A stretch of 64,000 bases of DNA, from the NCBI RefSeq assembly GCF_014851565.1, contig NZ_JACVAA010000004.1, positions 558,001 through 622,000 of the forward strand. Direction: 5' to 3'. This document shows, in pieces, positions 44,793-53,374 of this stretch (positions are counted from its first letter, which is position 1; every line of letters starts with the position of its first letter). Position numbers and translations under genes: made by a program. This DNA is from Pseudomonas sp. PDM15 (GTDB lineage: Bacteria > Pseudomonadota > Gammaproteobacteria > Pseudomonadales > Pseudomonadaceae). Below the pieces are notes generated by a model. That model was not told the DNA's origin and ran no database searches. It was given only the letters and a program-made list of their open reading frames with translations.

Positions 44793-45802
44793 GCAGCTTC
44801 GAACCGCATTTCCAGCACCGCCAGAGCGCCCACTGCGAGAGCGGGGTGATGGCCAGCCTGCTGACCCACGCCGGCCTGCCAATGAGCGAGCCGATGGCCT
44901 TCGGCCTGGCCTCGGGCCTGGCCTTCGCCTACCTGCCGATCGTCAAGCTCAGCGGTATGCCGCTGATTGCCTATCGCATGCCGCCGAAGCACCTGATCAA
45001 GACCCTGAGCAAGCGCCTCGGCGCGCGCCTCAACAGCCGCACCTTCGGCAACCCCGAGCAGGGCCGCCGCGAGCTGGATGCGCTGCTCGACCAGGGTCGC
45101 CTGGCCGGCCTGCAGAGCTCGGTGTTCTGGCTGCCGTACTTCCCGCCGGAGATGCGCTTCCACTTCAACGCGCACAACCTGCTGGCCTACGGCCGCGACG
45201 GCGACGAGTACCTGATCAGCGACCCGGTGTTCGAGGAGCCGGTGCGCTGCGCCAGCGCCGACCTGCAGAAGGCGCGCTTTGCCAAGGGCGCGCTGGCGGC
45301 CAAGGGCCTGATGTACTGGCTGGATGATGTACCGCAGGAGCAGGACTGGGAAAAACTGATCCGCCAGGCCGTGCTCGGCACCACGCGCATCCTCGACGGC
45401 ATGCCGCTGCCGTGGATCGGCATCCGTGGCATCCAGCACCTGGCCAAGCAGGTCGAGCAGCTCGATCCGGCGCAGACCAAGTACAACCGCCTGTACCTGA
45501 CCCACATCGTGCGCATGCAGGAAGAGATCGGCACCGGTGGCGCCGGCTTCCGCTTCATGTACGCCAGCTTCCTGCAGGAGGCCGGCGAGAAGATCGGCGC
45601 GGCCGGCCTGGGCGAGGCCTCGGCACGCCTGACCGCCATCGGCGACGACTGGCGCCAGTTCGCCTCGGCCTGCGTGCGCGCCAGCCGCAGCAAGGGCGAG
45701 GCGCCGGACTTCCGTCCCATTGCCGAGATGCTGCGCGGCATCGCCGGCCAGGAGCGGGAGCTGATGAGGGAGCTCGGCGCCTGGAGCAAGCGCAAGGGCT
45801 GA
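44789..45802 (+). CDS. BtrH-like protein (BtrH_N plus C-terminal helical domain)
   Basis: The 337-residue protein begins HRQSAHCESGVMASLLTHAG, the conserved Cys-containing start of the BtrH N-terminal domain. In butirosin synthesis BtrH transfers an acyl group from an ACP to an acceptor. NAHNLLAYGRDGDEYLISDP, a papain-like His/Asn-type segment, follows near residue 120, then a DUF4872-like C-terminal helical domain. A catalytic Cys15 and His near 130 are candidates. In this cluster it may release or transfer an ACP-bound chain; that is inference. Confidence 0.75.
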   Translation: MSSFEPHFQHRQSAHCESGVMASLLTHAGLPMSEPMAFGLASGLAFAYLPIVKLSGMPLIAYRMPPKHLIKTLSKRLGARLNSRTFGNPEQGRRELDALLDQGRLAGLQSSVFWLPYFPPEMRFHFNAHNLLAYGRDGDEYLISDPVFEEPVRCASADLQKARFAKGALAAKGLMYWLDDVPQEQDWEKLIRQAVLGTTRILDGMPLPWIGIRGIQHLAKQVEQLDPAQTKYNRLYLTHIVRMQEEIGTGGAGFRFMYASFLQEAGEKIGAAGLGEASARLTAIGDDWRQFASACVRASRSKGEAPDFRPIAEMLRGIAGQERELMRELGAWSKRKG

Positions 45803-45817
45803 CTCAGGCCTGATTGC

Positions 45818-45889
45818 GTAGGTGGATCGCGCGTTACCGATCCACCATGAGGGGTTGATGGTGGATGAGCAGAGCGTCATCCACCCTAC
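45818..45889. repeat. Dispersed GTAGGGTGGAT-type repeat, copy C (between the two convergent operons)
   Basis: Two hairpins. GGTGGATCG is closed by CGATCCACC (to 45846), and GGTGGATGA is closed by TCATCCACCCTAC (45860-45889). It sits where the dar-like operon and the ketosynthase operon converge and may terminate both. Confidence 0.7.
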
Positions 45890-46443
45890 AGGTCGAGTCG
45901 CTCCACCTTGATGCTTGCCGTCAGTGCCGCAAAGTCTGCTGCTGGCGCGTTCGCTTCTCTGCGCTCTAGCAGCGCCGCCTGCACGCGGAAATCGCCCAGA
46001 TCCTCGACCACCACCAGCAGCGCCTGGCTGACTAGGCCATCGGCCAGGTCCAGCACGGCCAGTCGCTGCAGCTGCGGCCACACCCGTGGCCCCGCGCCGA
46101 CGAACAGGTTCGGGCCTTCCAGCCCCAGCTGCTGGGCGACGTGGAAGCCGGCGGCATTGCTCACACTGTTGACGAACTCGAAGGGCTTGGGCTGGCGCTG
46201 TTGCACGCACACGGCGTCGAGCAGCGCGCCCATGGTCGGCCGCGCCGGATGACGCGAGGCTAGGTACAGGCCGCAGTCGCTGCGCACATGCTCCTTGAGC
46301 AGGGCGGCGCCGAGCAGGGCCTGGAAGATCAGGCGGTCGATGCGTCGCGGCGGGCTGCTCAGGTACTGGCTGAGCGCGGCCTTCAGCGCCTTGTCGTCGA
46401 GGGCGGCGCTGCCTTGGACCTCGCTGGCGGCGACAACTTTCAT
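45886..46443 (-). CDS. Degenerate ketosynthase-like protein (chain-length-factor-like)
   Basis: A 185-residue protein resembling only the N-terminal half of a ketosynthase (Ketoacyl-synt_2 type). The segment EFVNSVSNAAGFHVAQQLGLEGPNLFVG aligns with the nucleophile-elbow region but has no Cys there. The C-terminal His-containing half is missing. Such proteins act as chain-length factors or non-catalytic partners in aryl-polyene-type pathways. Its start overlaps the stop of the active ketosynthase (ATGA), so the two are probably made in equal amounts and could form a heterodimer. Confidence 0.65.
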   Translation of the reverse strand: MKVVAASEVQGSAALDDKALKAALSQYLSSPPRRIDRLIFQALLGAALLKEHVRSDCGLYLASRHPARPTMGALLDAVCVQQRQPKPFEFVNSVSNAAGFHVAQQLGLEGPNLFVGAGPRVWPQLQRLAVLDLADGLVSQALLVVVEDLGDFRVQAALLERREANAPAADFAALTASIKVERLDL

Positions 46444-47537
46444 TGCACGATCCCCTGCAGCACCAGGCTGGCATTGTTGCCGCCGAAGCCGAAGAAGTTG
46501 GTCAGCAACAGGGCGTCGGGCGCAATTGCCGTCGGCTCGCTGGGCAGTGGCAGCAGCGCCTCGCCGGCATAGTCCAGCGCCGGCAACGCGCCCTGACGCA
46601 GCGCGGCGAGCAGCAAAAGGGTCTCGCTCAGGCCGCAGGCTCCCAGGGTGTGGCCGAGCCAGGGCTTGAGCACGGCCAGCGGCGGCATCGTCTCGGGGTA
46701 GAGCAGGCGCATGCCGGCGCTCTCGGCCAGGTCGTTGGCGCCGGTGGCGGTGCCATGCAGCTTGGCCAGGCCGATCTGCCCGGCGCTGACGCCGGCCGTA
46801 TCCAGCGCGCGCCGCATCACCCAGTCGATATGGCTGCCGTCCTCGCGGGTGGTGGTCAGGCTGCTGGTATCGCAGGCGCTGAAGCCGCCGAGCAGCCTGG
46901 CCAGTGGCGCCGGGCCTGGCTCGAGGCCGAGCAGGGTGGCGCAGTAGCACTCGCCGAGCACCAGGCCGTCGCGCTCGGGATTGAAGGGCTGGTAGGCGCC
47001 GCTGGGGCTGGTGAGGTCGAGGGCGCCGAAGCCCTGCTGGGCGATGGCGCTGGGTGTCTCGAACGCCAGCACCAGTGCTTGTTTGTAGTCACCGCTGGCG
47101 AGCAGCCGTGCGCCATACAACAGGCCATTGGCGGCGCTGGTGCAGGCGGTGTTGAGGGTGAAGGCCTCGGCGAAGCCGTGGCGCTGGCGCAGACGTTCGG
47201 CCATCAGGTCCAGCGGCGTGGAGTGTTCGAAGCGAAAGCCGCCGTCGGCGGCCACTTGGGCTTCCAGTTCGGTGATATCCAGCGCGGTGCTGGCGACGAT
47301 CAGCAGGCAATCGCTTGCCGCTGCGTCGCCCAGGGTTTCGCCCAGCAGGCGATCCAGGCGCGCGTCCAGCGTCTCGTCATTGGCGACAGCGAAGTAGGGC
47401 CTTGGCTGCTGCAGTTCGTGCAGCTGGAAGGGCGTCGGCTGGGGGCGGCGATCGGCCAGCAGGTTGCGCGCCGCATCGTTCAGGTCGGCGCCCAGAGAGC
47501 TGTGCAGGGCGCCGCGCTGCAGGTAGACCGGGGTCAC
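46440..47537 (-). CDS. Beta-ketoacyl-ACP synthase (KAS II-like)
   Basis: The 365-residue ketosynthase has an intact Cys-His-His triad: Cys132 in NTACTSAA, His261 in KLHGTATGAND and His296 in KPWLGHTLGACG, plus FFGFGGNNASL at the C-terminus. It should elongate ACP-bound chains by decarboxylative condensation. It is coupled to the degenerate ketosynthase downstream and to the ACP upstream (four-base overlap). The role is inferred to be making the acyl chain for the DarA/DarB-like step or a separate polyene-type lipid. Confidence 0.85.
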   Translation of the reverse strand: MTPVYLQRGALHSSLGADLNDAARNLLADRRPQPTPFQLHELQQPRPYFAVANDETLDARLDRLLGETLGDAAASDCLLIVASTALDITELEAQVAADGGFRFEHSTPLDLMAERLRQRHGFAEAFTLNTACTSAANGLLYGARLLASGDYKQALVLAFETPSAIAQQGFGALDLTSPSGAYQPFNPERDGLVLGECYCATLLGLEPGPAPLARLLGGFSACDTSSLTTTREDGSHIDWVMRRALDTAGVSAGQIGLAKLHGTATGANDLAESAGMRLLYPETMPPLAVLKPWLGHTLGACGLSETLLLLAALRQGALPALDYAGEALLPLPSEPTAIAPDALLLTNFFGFGGNNASLVLQGIVQ

Positions 47538-47797
47538 TTCGACTGCCGGATAAAGGCGGCGATATCGGCGATGCTGGCGAGGATCTTGCGGCCGTCCTTG
47601 GCGCCCTCGATGCGCACGCCGTAGTGCTGCTGCAGAGCCAGCGACACCTGCAGGGCGTCCAGGCTGTCCATCTGCACGCGGCTCTTGGCGCCGAACAGCG
47701 GTTCATCGTCGGCGATGCTCTGCCAGTCGATGTCGTCTTCCTTGTCGCACTCACGAATCAGCAGTTGCTTGAGTTGTTGTTCTAGTCGTTCGTCCAT
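47534..47797 (-). CDS. Acyl carrier protein
   Basis: An 87-residue ACP. The phosphopantetheine serine is Ser45 in VQMDSLDALQ, within a normal four-helix pattern. It overlaps the ketosynthase gene by four bases and the ABC permease gene by 16, so the cluster is a single operon. It is a pathway-dedicated carrier, clearly distinct from housekeeping AcpP. Confidence 0.88.
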   Translation of the reverse strand: MDERLEQQLKQLLIRECDKEDDIDWQSIADDEPLFGAKSRVQMDSLDALQVSLALQQHYGVRIEGAKDGRKILASIADIAAFIRQSK

Positions 47798-48966
47798 TGC
47801 GTTTGCTGCACTCGTCTGCGGAACAGAAGCCAGCCACCGCCGCCCAGCAGGGCAGCCATCAGCAGCAGGCGGAAACAGTAGGGGGCGATGTCGGCGAGCG
47901 AGCCGTGGCCCACCAGCAGGGTAAGGAAGGCGTCCAGCGCCCAGCTCATCGGCGAGACTTCCGCCAGCCGGCCCATGGCCGCCGGCATCACGCTCTTCGG
48001 CACCATGATGCCGCCCAGTGCGGCGAGGATGATATTGATCCCGCCGCCGAGCAACAACGCCTGCTCGGCGCTGCGCGCCAGCGCGGCCAGCAGCAGGCCG
48101 AGGCCGCAGGTGGCGAGACTCAGGCTGATGGCGAGCAGGGCGTAGGCCGCCGGACTGCCGGGCAGGCTCAGGCCCTGCAGGCCGAGCAGCGGCAGGCCAT
48201 GCACGCCGATGGCCAGCAGCAGGGCGAACTGCACCAGGTTGATGGCGAGGTAGGGCAGCAGCTTGCTGAGGGCCAGGGTCGCCAGGCTGAGGTCGAGGGC
48301 ACGGAAACGCAGGAGGGCGCCGCTCTGCTGCTCGCGCTGGAAGCCGCCGGCCATCGGCAGGGCGACGAAGAACATGCCGAAGATCAGCCAGGCCGGCACG
48401 CTCAGCTGGCTGGCGTTGGCCCGGCCGCTGAGGTCGCCGCTGGCCAGCAGTTCATGCTCCTCGACCTTGCTCTGGGTGCGTTGCTGCACCAGGGCCAGGC
48501 GCTCGGCCAGCGGCAGGCTGGCATCCAGGTCGCCGCTGTCTTCGAGGAAGGCGAGCAGGCGGGTCTGCGCCAGGGCGATGCGCACGGCGCCGCGCAGGTG
48601 CTGGCGCGACAGCTTGTCCAGCTGCGGCGGGAAACTCAGGGCCAGGCCCTGGCGTTCGTCGTCCAGCAGAGTCTCGCTGAAGTTGGCGCGCAGGCTGATC
48701 CTGGCGCTGCGCGCATCTCCCTGCTGCAGCAGTTCACTGCCCGGCAGCTGGGCCTGCAGGGCGGCGCGGAATGCCTGCTCGTAACTGCCGTTCGGGTCGG
48801 CTTCCAGCACCAGTCGCAGGGCCGGTGGCTTGTCCTGCAGGTAGTTGGACATGGCGCCGGCCATCAGCACCAGGAACAGGGTGGGCATGATGAACAGCAC
48901 GGCCAGCGCGTGCGGGTCGCGCAGCATCAGCAGGAATTCCTTGCGCACCAGAGCCCGCAGTCTCAT
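47782..48966 (-). CDS. ABC-2 type transporter permease
   Basis: The 394-residue permease has one N-terminal span (LAVLFIMPTLFLVLMAGAM), a large extracytoplasmic domain of about 150 residues, then five or more spans in the C-terminal half (FGMFFVALPMAGGF, then ALLLGGGINIILAALGGIMV). This is the ABC-2 topology of lipid and polyketide exporters. It overlaps the ATPase gene by four bases and the ACP gene by 16. Likely role: exporting the product of the adjacent synthases, which is inference. Confidence 0.85.
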   Translation of the reverse strand: MRLRALVRKEFLLMLRDPHALAVLFIMPTLFLVLMAGAMSNYLQDKPPALRLVLEADPNGSYEQAFRAALQAQLPGSELLQQGDARSARISLRANFSETLLDDERQGLALSFPPQLDKLSRQHLRGAVRIALAQTRLLAFLEDSGDLDASLPLAERLALVQQRTQSKVEEHELLASGDLSGRANASQLSVPAWLIFGMFFVALPMAGGFQREQQSGALLRFRALDLSLATLALSKLLPYLAINLVQFALLLAIGVHGLPLLGLQGLSLPGSPAAYALLAISLSLATCGLGLLLAALARSAEQALLLGGGINIILAALGGIMVPKSVMPAAMGRLAEVSPMSWALDAFLTLLVGHGSLADIAPYCFRLLLMAALLGGGGWLLFRRRVQQTQWTND

Positions 48967-49847
48967 AGACGGCCTCCGTTGAGGCGCAGGTAGAGCTGCT
49001 CCAGCGAGGGTCGACCGAAGCGCAGCAGATGCGGCAGCTCGGGGCGCTCGGCGAGGAAGCGGGTGATCTCCAGCAGCTGCGGGCCATCCAGCGCGGCGAT
49101 GCGCAGACCGCCCGGCAGTGCTTCGGCGTCCAGATGCAGTTTCGTCAGCAGCTCACGCAAGCCAGCCGGTTCTTCGTCTTGCCACTCCAGCAGCAGGCCG
49201 TGGCTGTCGCCGAGCAACTGGCGGCTGTCCAGGTCCAGGCGCACGCGGCCTTCGTGGAGCAGGACGATGCGCTGGGCCACGCGCTCGATTTCGTCGAGGT
49301 AGTGGCTGGTGTAGATCACCCCGTGGCCTTCGCCGGTCAGGCGCTCGACGGCGCCCAGCAGCAGCTGGCGGCTGGCGGCGTCGACGCCCACCGTGGCCTC
49401 GTCGAACAGGTACAGGCGTGCCGGTTGCAGCAGGCCGATGGCGAAGTTCAGGCGCCGCTGTTCGCCGCCGGACAGGCGCGCGGCACGGCGCTGCAGTTTG
49501 TCTTTCAGATTGGTGCTGGTGATGCACAGTTCCAGGCGGCGGGCGCGCTCGGCGCCGTGCAGGCGATAGAGGTCGGCGAACAGCTCGAGGTTCTCGCGCA
49601 CCTTGAGTTCGGCGTAGAAGGCCAGTTGCTGCGGTACCAGGCCGAGGCTGCGCTCGCCATCCCAGCGGATCTCGCCCTGCTGCAGCGGCAATACGCCAGC
49701 CAGCAGGGAGAGCAGGGTGGTCTTGCCGGCGCCGTTGCTGCCGAGCAGGCCCAGGCACTGGCCGGGCTGCAGCTGCAGGTCGATGCCCTGCAGGGCCGGG
49801 GTGTCGGCGCCGGGATAGCGGTGGACGATGTTGTTCAGTTCAAGCAC
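48963..49847 (-). CDS. ABC transporter ATP-binding protein
   Basis: The 294-residue ATPase has Walker A GSNGAGKTTLL (about 37), a Q-loop (VPQQLAFYAEL), the signature RLSGGEQRRL, Walker B LYLFDEATVGVD and the switch His in YTSHYLDEI. The C-terminal region of about 80 residues fits the DrrA-like exporter ATPases. The GTG at 49847 is preferred: it gives MLELNNIVHRYPG and overlaps the upstream gene by eight bases. It partners the permease downstream. Confidence 0.9.
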   Translation of the reverse strand: MLELNNIVHRYPGADTPALQGIDLQLQPGQCLGLLGSNGAGKTTLLSLLAGVLPLQQGEIRWDGERSLGLVPQQLAFYAELKVRENLELFADLYRLHGAERARRLELCITSTNLKDKLQRRAARLSGGEQRRLNFAIGLLQPARLYLFDEATVGVDAASRQLLLGAVERLTGEGHGVIYTSHYLDEIERVAQRIVLLHEGRVRLDLDSRQLLGDSHGLLLEWQDEEPAGLRELLTKLHLDAEALPGGLRIAALDGPQLLEITRFLAERPELPHLLRFGRPSLEQLYLRLNGGRL

Positions 49848-50247
49848 GGACCAGTACCAGCAGGAGCTTGCCATCCAGCAGCAGGCGCTGCTCGGTTTGG
49901 ATGCTGAAGGCATAGAGCGCGCCGGCCGGGCTCAGCGCCTCCTGGGTGGCGGTGACATGCAGGGGGCCTTCGCGGTGCTGTGGCTCATGGTGCAGCTGCA
50001 ACTGCGACAGCTTGCCGACCAGGGCCATGTCGATGGCGTTATCCTCGCCATATAGGGCACCATGCGCGGCGCACAGCTGGGCGGCGGCCTCGAACAGCAG
50101 GCAAGGCGAGGGGTCGTCACCGAAGGCCTGCAGATGATGCCAGGCGGACAGTCCCTCGATGCGGCTGGCGTCGTGGCCGAGCAGGGCATCCAGCCACAGG
50201 GCTTGGCCCTGGTGCGGCAGCAGGCTGTGCAGTTGGGTGCGGTCCAT
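49840..50247 (-). CDS. Hot-dog fold 3-hydroxyacyl-ACP dehydratase-like protein (ApeP type)
   Basis: A 135-residue protein of the FabZ/ApeP-like hot-dog family: LPHQGQALWLDALLGHD near the N-terminus, and CLLFEAAAQLCAAHGALYG holding the likely catalytic Glu. It lacks the HFPGxP motif of FabZ, as do the ApeP-type dehydratases of aryl-polyene clusters. It is the first gene of the minus-strand operon. A dehydratase implies the chain is at least partly unsaturated or reduced; no ketoreductase is encoded here. Confidence 0.75.
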   Translation of the reverse strand: MDRTQLHSLLPHQGQALWLDALLGHDASRIEGLSAWHHLQAFGDDPSPCLLFEAAAQLCAAHGALYGEDNAIDMALVGKLSQLQLHHEPQHREGPLHVTATQEALSPAGALYAFSIQTEQRLLLDGKLLLVLVRA

Positions 50248-50329
50248 TGCGTACGTCGGAACTGAAGAGGCCGGCAGTGTAACAGAGGCCTGGATGGGGC
50301 TGGCGAAACGGCAAAAGGAGGAGAGACGG

Positions 50330-50884
50330 ATGGTGTGGCTGCAGGTGGCGGGGTTTGTGCTGGGTTCACTGGTGTTGCTGGGCATCTCCTGGCGCGCGCT
50401 GAAGAACACCCGTTCCCACGGCTTCTACCGTTTCCTCGCCTGGGAGGCGATGCTTGGTCTGCTGGTGCTCAATGCGCCCGTGTGGTTCGAGGACCGCTAT
50501 GCCCTGCACCAGCGCGTTTCCTGGGTACTGCTGTTCGCCTCGCTGAGTGTGCTGTTCTGCGGCATCTACCAGCTACGCCGTGATGGCAAACCCAGCGAGC
50601 AGCGCCAGGACGACGAGCTGTACGCCTTCGAGCGCACCTCGCAACTGGTCACCGGCGGCATCTACCGCTTCATCCGCCACCCGCTGTTCTGCTCCTTGTT
50701 GCTGCTAACCTGGGGCATCGCCTGGAAGGACCTGCACGCCCTGACGCTGATCCTGGCCGCGGTGGCCAGCGTGCTGCTGTACCTGGCGGCGCGCCGTGAC
50801 GAGGCGGAGTGCCTGGTCTACTTCGGCGAGGACTACCGTGCGTACATGGGGCGCAGCCGGATGTTTATTCCCTACCTGTTCTGA
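50330..50884 (+). CDS. Isoprenylcysteine carboxyl methyltransferase (ICMT)-like membrane methyltransferase
   Basis: The 184-residue protein has four or five membrane spans. The C-terminal half carries the ICMT/PEMT pattern: LVTGGIYRFIRHPLFCSLLLLTWG (R-x-x-R-H-P SAM-binding motif) and RDEAECLVYFGEDYRAYMGR (conserved Glu/Tyr motif). AGGAGG lies seven bases before ATG 50330. It is divergent from the dehydratase and so may be part of the lipid cluster. Related enzymes methylate alkylresorcinols and alkylpyrones in Bacillus (BpsB) and Streptomyces (SrsB). Confidence 0.82.
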   Translation: MVWLQVAGFVLGSLVLLGISWRALKNTRSHGFYRFLAWEAMLGLLVLNAPVWFEDRYALHQRVSWVLLFASLSVLFCGIYQLRRDGKPSEQRQDDELYAFERTSQLVTGGIYRFIRHPLFCSLLLLTWGIAWKDLHALTLILAAVASVLLYLAARRDEAECLVYFGEDYRAYMGRSRMFIPYLF

Positions 50885-50927
50885 GCGCGCGTGGACCGGG
50901 CGGCGCTCAGTCCGCCGCAGTGCACGT

Positions 50928-51359
50928 TCATTCCCAGTCCAGCCGCGCCAGCTTCCACTCACCGTCCTCAAGCCACCACTCCAACTTGACGCTGTAGTGC
51001 CGGGCGCTGTCCGGGATCAGCCCCTCGGCGCCGGTCATGGCCACCTCGGCGCGGGTGTGACCCTTTTCGCTGTAGGTCGGATCGACTTCGCTACTGGTGC
51101 CGATGGCGATCACCTGCACCTGCTTGTGGCGCAGGAACAGCATGGCCATGGTGCGCTGCGCCCAAGTACGGTCGTATTGCTGCTGCGCGCTGAACTGCGG
51201 GTGCAGCTGCTCCATGACATCGCCGGTGTTTTTGGCTTCCAGATTGTCCTGCAACTGCTGAACGGCAGCCTCCAGGGCGGCCTGCGGATCGCTTGGCGTG
51301 CAGCCGGCGAGCAGGGCGCAGATCAGCAGAAAAGCAGGGATTAGTTGCGCTCGAGTCAT
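50928..51359 (-). CDS. Predicted lipoprotein, function unknown
   Basis: A 143-residue protein with lipobox LLAGCTP (Cys20), then a single domain resembling the NTF2-like or DUF4440-type fold (YDRTWAQRTMAMLFLRHKQV, then YSVKLEWWLEDGEWKLARLDW). The start at 51359 has AAGGAC seven bases upstream; in-frame ATGs at 51377 and 51395 are alternatives. It is divergent from the proline iminopeptidase gene. Confidence 0.7.
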   Translation of the reverse strand: MTRAQLIPAFLLICALLAGCTPSDPQAALEAAVQQLQDNLEAKNTGDVMEQLHPQFSAQQQYDRTWAQRTMAMLFLRHKQVQVIAIGTSSEVDPTYSEKGHTRAEVAMTGAEGLIPDSARHYSVKLEWWLEDGEWKLARLDWE

Positions 51360-51450
51360 GTTCAAGGTCCTTTTCATGGTTATGATGCCCGGCACGGCTG
51401 ACCGTCGGCAGACGGTCCAAGGACCTTACGCACAGACTCGGGAGTGCGCC

Positions 51451-52422
51451 ATGCAGACTTTGTATCCGGAGATCAAACCCTACGCCCGCCATGAGCTGGC
51501 GGTGGAGGAGCCGCACGTTCTCTATGTGGACGAGAGTGGCACTCCGGACGGCCTGCCGGTGGTGTTCGTCCACGGTGGCCCGGGCGCCGGCTGCGACGCC
51601 GCCAGCCGCCGCTACTTCGATCCCAACCTGTACCGCATCGTCACCTTCGACCAGCGTGGCTGTGGTCGCTCCACCCCGCATGCCAGCCTCGAGGGCAACG
51701 ATACCTGGAGTCTGGTGGCGGACATGGAGCGCATCCGCGAGCACCTGGGCATCGACAAGTGGGTGCTGTTCGGCGGCTCCTGGGGTTCGACCCTTTCGCT
51801 GGCCTATGCCCAGACCCATCCCGATCGCGTACATGCGCTGATCCTGCGCGGCATCTTCCTGTGCCGCCCCCAGGAGTTCGACTGGTTCTACCAGGAAGGC
51901 GCCAGCCGCCTGTTCCCCGACTACTGGGAAGACTACTTGGCGCCGATCCCGGCCGAGGAGCGCGGCGACCTGATGCAGGCCTTCTACAAGCGCCTTACCG
52001 GCCCGGACCAGATCGCCCAAATGCACGCGGCCAAGGCCTGGTCTTGCTGGGAAGGGCGTACTGCCACCCTGCGTCCCAACCCGCAGGTGGTCGACCGCTT
52101 CACCGAGCCGCACCGTGCCCTATCGATTGCGCGCATCGAGTGCCATTACTTCGTCAACAAGGCCTTCCTCGAGGAAGACCAGTTGCTGCGCGACATGCCG
52201 AAGATTGCCCACCTGCCGGGTGTGATCGTGCATGGCCGCTATGACGTGATCTGCCCGCTGGACAACGCCTGGGCGTTGCACCAGGCCTGGCCGAACAGCG
52301 AGCTGCAGATCATCCGCGATGCCGGCCACGCCGCTGCCGAACCGGGCATCGCCGATGCGCTGGTGCGCGCCGCCGACCAGATGGCCCGGCGCCTGCTCGA
52401 CCTGCCTCTGGAAGACGCGTGA
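51451..52422 (+). CDS. pip: Proline iminopeptidase
   Basis: The 323-residue alpha/beta hydrolase removes N-terminal proline from peptides (family S33). The oxyanion motif HGGPGAG is near residue 41, the nucleophile is in GGSWGSTL (about 111), Asp is in HGRYDVICP and His in GHAA. CGGGAGTG precedes ATG 51451. It overlaps dtd by four bases. Confidence 0.94.
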   Translation: MQTLYPEIKPYARHELAVEEPHVLYVDESGTPDGLPVVFVHGGPGAGCDAASRRYFDPNLYRIVTFDQRGCGRSTPHASLEGNDTWSLVADMERIREHLGIDKWVLFGGSWGSTLSLAYAQTHPDRVHALILRGIFLCRPQEFDWFYQEGASRLFPDYWEDYLAPIPAEERGDLMQAFYKRLTGPDQIAQMHAAKAWSCWEGRTATLRPNPQVVDRFTEPHRALSIARIECHYFVNKAFLEEDQLLRDMPKIAHLPGVIVHGRYDVICPLDNAWALHQAWPNSELQIIRDAGHAAAEPGIADALVRAADQMARRLLDLPLEDA

Positions 52423-52856
52423 AGCTATTGATCCAGCGGGTGCGTGGTGCCCGCGTCGAAGTCGAGGGCGAGATCGTCGGCGCCATCGACCAGGGCCTGC
52501 TGGCGCTGGTCGGCATCGAGCCGCAGGACAATCCCGCCAGCATCGCCAAGGGCCTGCAGCGCATGCTGGCCTATCGGGTGTTCAGCGATGCCGAGGGCAA
52601 GATGAACCTGTCGCTCAAGGACGTGAACGGCGGCCTGCTGCTGGTCTCGCAGTTCACCCTGGCCGCCGACACCAGGGGCGGCCTGCGCCCGAGCTTTTCC
52701 ACTGCCGCGCCGCCAGCCCAGGGCCTGGCCATGTTCGAGCAACTGGTGGCGCTGGCCCGCGAGCAGCACCCGCAGGTGGCCACCGGCCGTTTCGGCGCCG
52801 ACATGCAGGTGCATCTGGTCAATGACGGGCCGGTGACCTTCCTCCTCGAAGTCTGA
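52419..52856 (+). CDS. dtd: D-aminoacyl-tRNA deacylase
   Basis: The 145-residue enzyme hydrolyses D-aminoacyl-tRNA. The hallmark [18 protein letters not shown] and the C-terminal cross-subunit Gly-cisPro motif in [11 protein letters not shown] are both present. The GTG start at 52419 overlaps the pip stop codon. Confidence 0.96.
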   Translation: MKLLIQRVRGARVEVEGEIVGAIDQGLLALVGIEPQDNPASIAKGLQRMLAYRVFSDAEGKMNLSLKDVNGGLLLVSQFTLAADTRGGLRPSFSTAAPPAQGLAMFEQLVALAREQHPQVATGRFGADMQVHLVNDGPVTFLLEV

Positions 52857-52858
52857 GT

Positions 52859-53335
52859 TCAGACCGCTACCGCCATAGGCCGTTGCCGTGGCAGCAGGCC
52901 GCCGGCATACAGGGTCCACAGGATGATCAGTGGCTGGAATGGCAGGCGCAGCCAGTAATACCACTGTGCCTGGGGTAGCCCTTCGACCGTCAGCCCGTTG
53001 AGGGCGTTGTGCACATTGGCCGGAAACACACAGACGAAGTACAGCGCCAGCAAGGCGGCTGCCAGCCTGCGTGTACTCGGGAAGAGCAGGCCGAGGGCTC
53101 CGGCGATCTCGCAGGCACCGGTAAAGAGCACGAGCGGCAGATGCCAGGGCAGGTAGCCGGGCATCATCGGCAGGTAGCGCTCCGGAGTCAGCCAGTGGTC
53201 GGTGCCGGCGAACAGCAGTGCCAGCGCCAGGGCCAGGCGCATGCGTGCCGGCCAGTCGGCCAGTGCGGGAGCGCCCAGGCGCGACGCTCCCCAGGCGGCG
53301 ACGCAGAGCACAAGCAAGAGGATGACGAAGAACAT
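52859..53335 (-). CDS. DoxX-like membrane protein
   Basis: A 158-residue protein with four to five spans. The segment RYLPMMPGYLPWHLPLVLFTGACEIAGALGLL is typical of DoxX/DUF-type small membrane proteins. It is divergent from the TetR regulator with 65 bases between starts, so it is the likely TetR target. The gene ends two bases from dtd (convergent). Confidence 0.8.
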   Translation of the reverse strand: MFFVILLLVLCVAAWGASRLGAPALADWPARMRLALALALLFAGTDHWLTPERYLPMMPGYLPWHLPLVLFTGACEIAGALGLLFPSTRRLAAALLALYFVCVFPANVHNALNGLTVEGLPQAQWYYWLRLPFQPLIILWTLYAGGLLPRQRPMAVAV

Positions 53336-53374
53336 GACTGACCTCCTTCAGGGATCGGGCTATGATGTTGCTTG

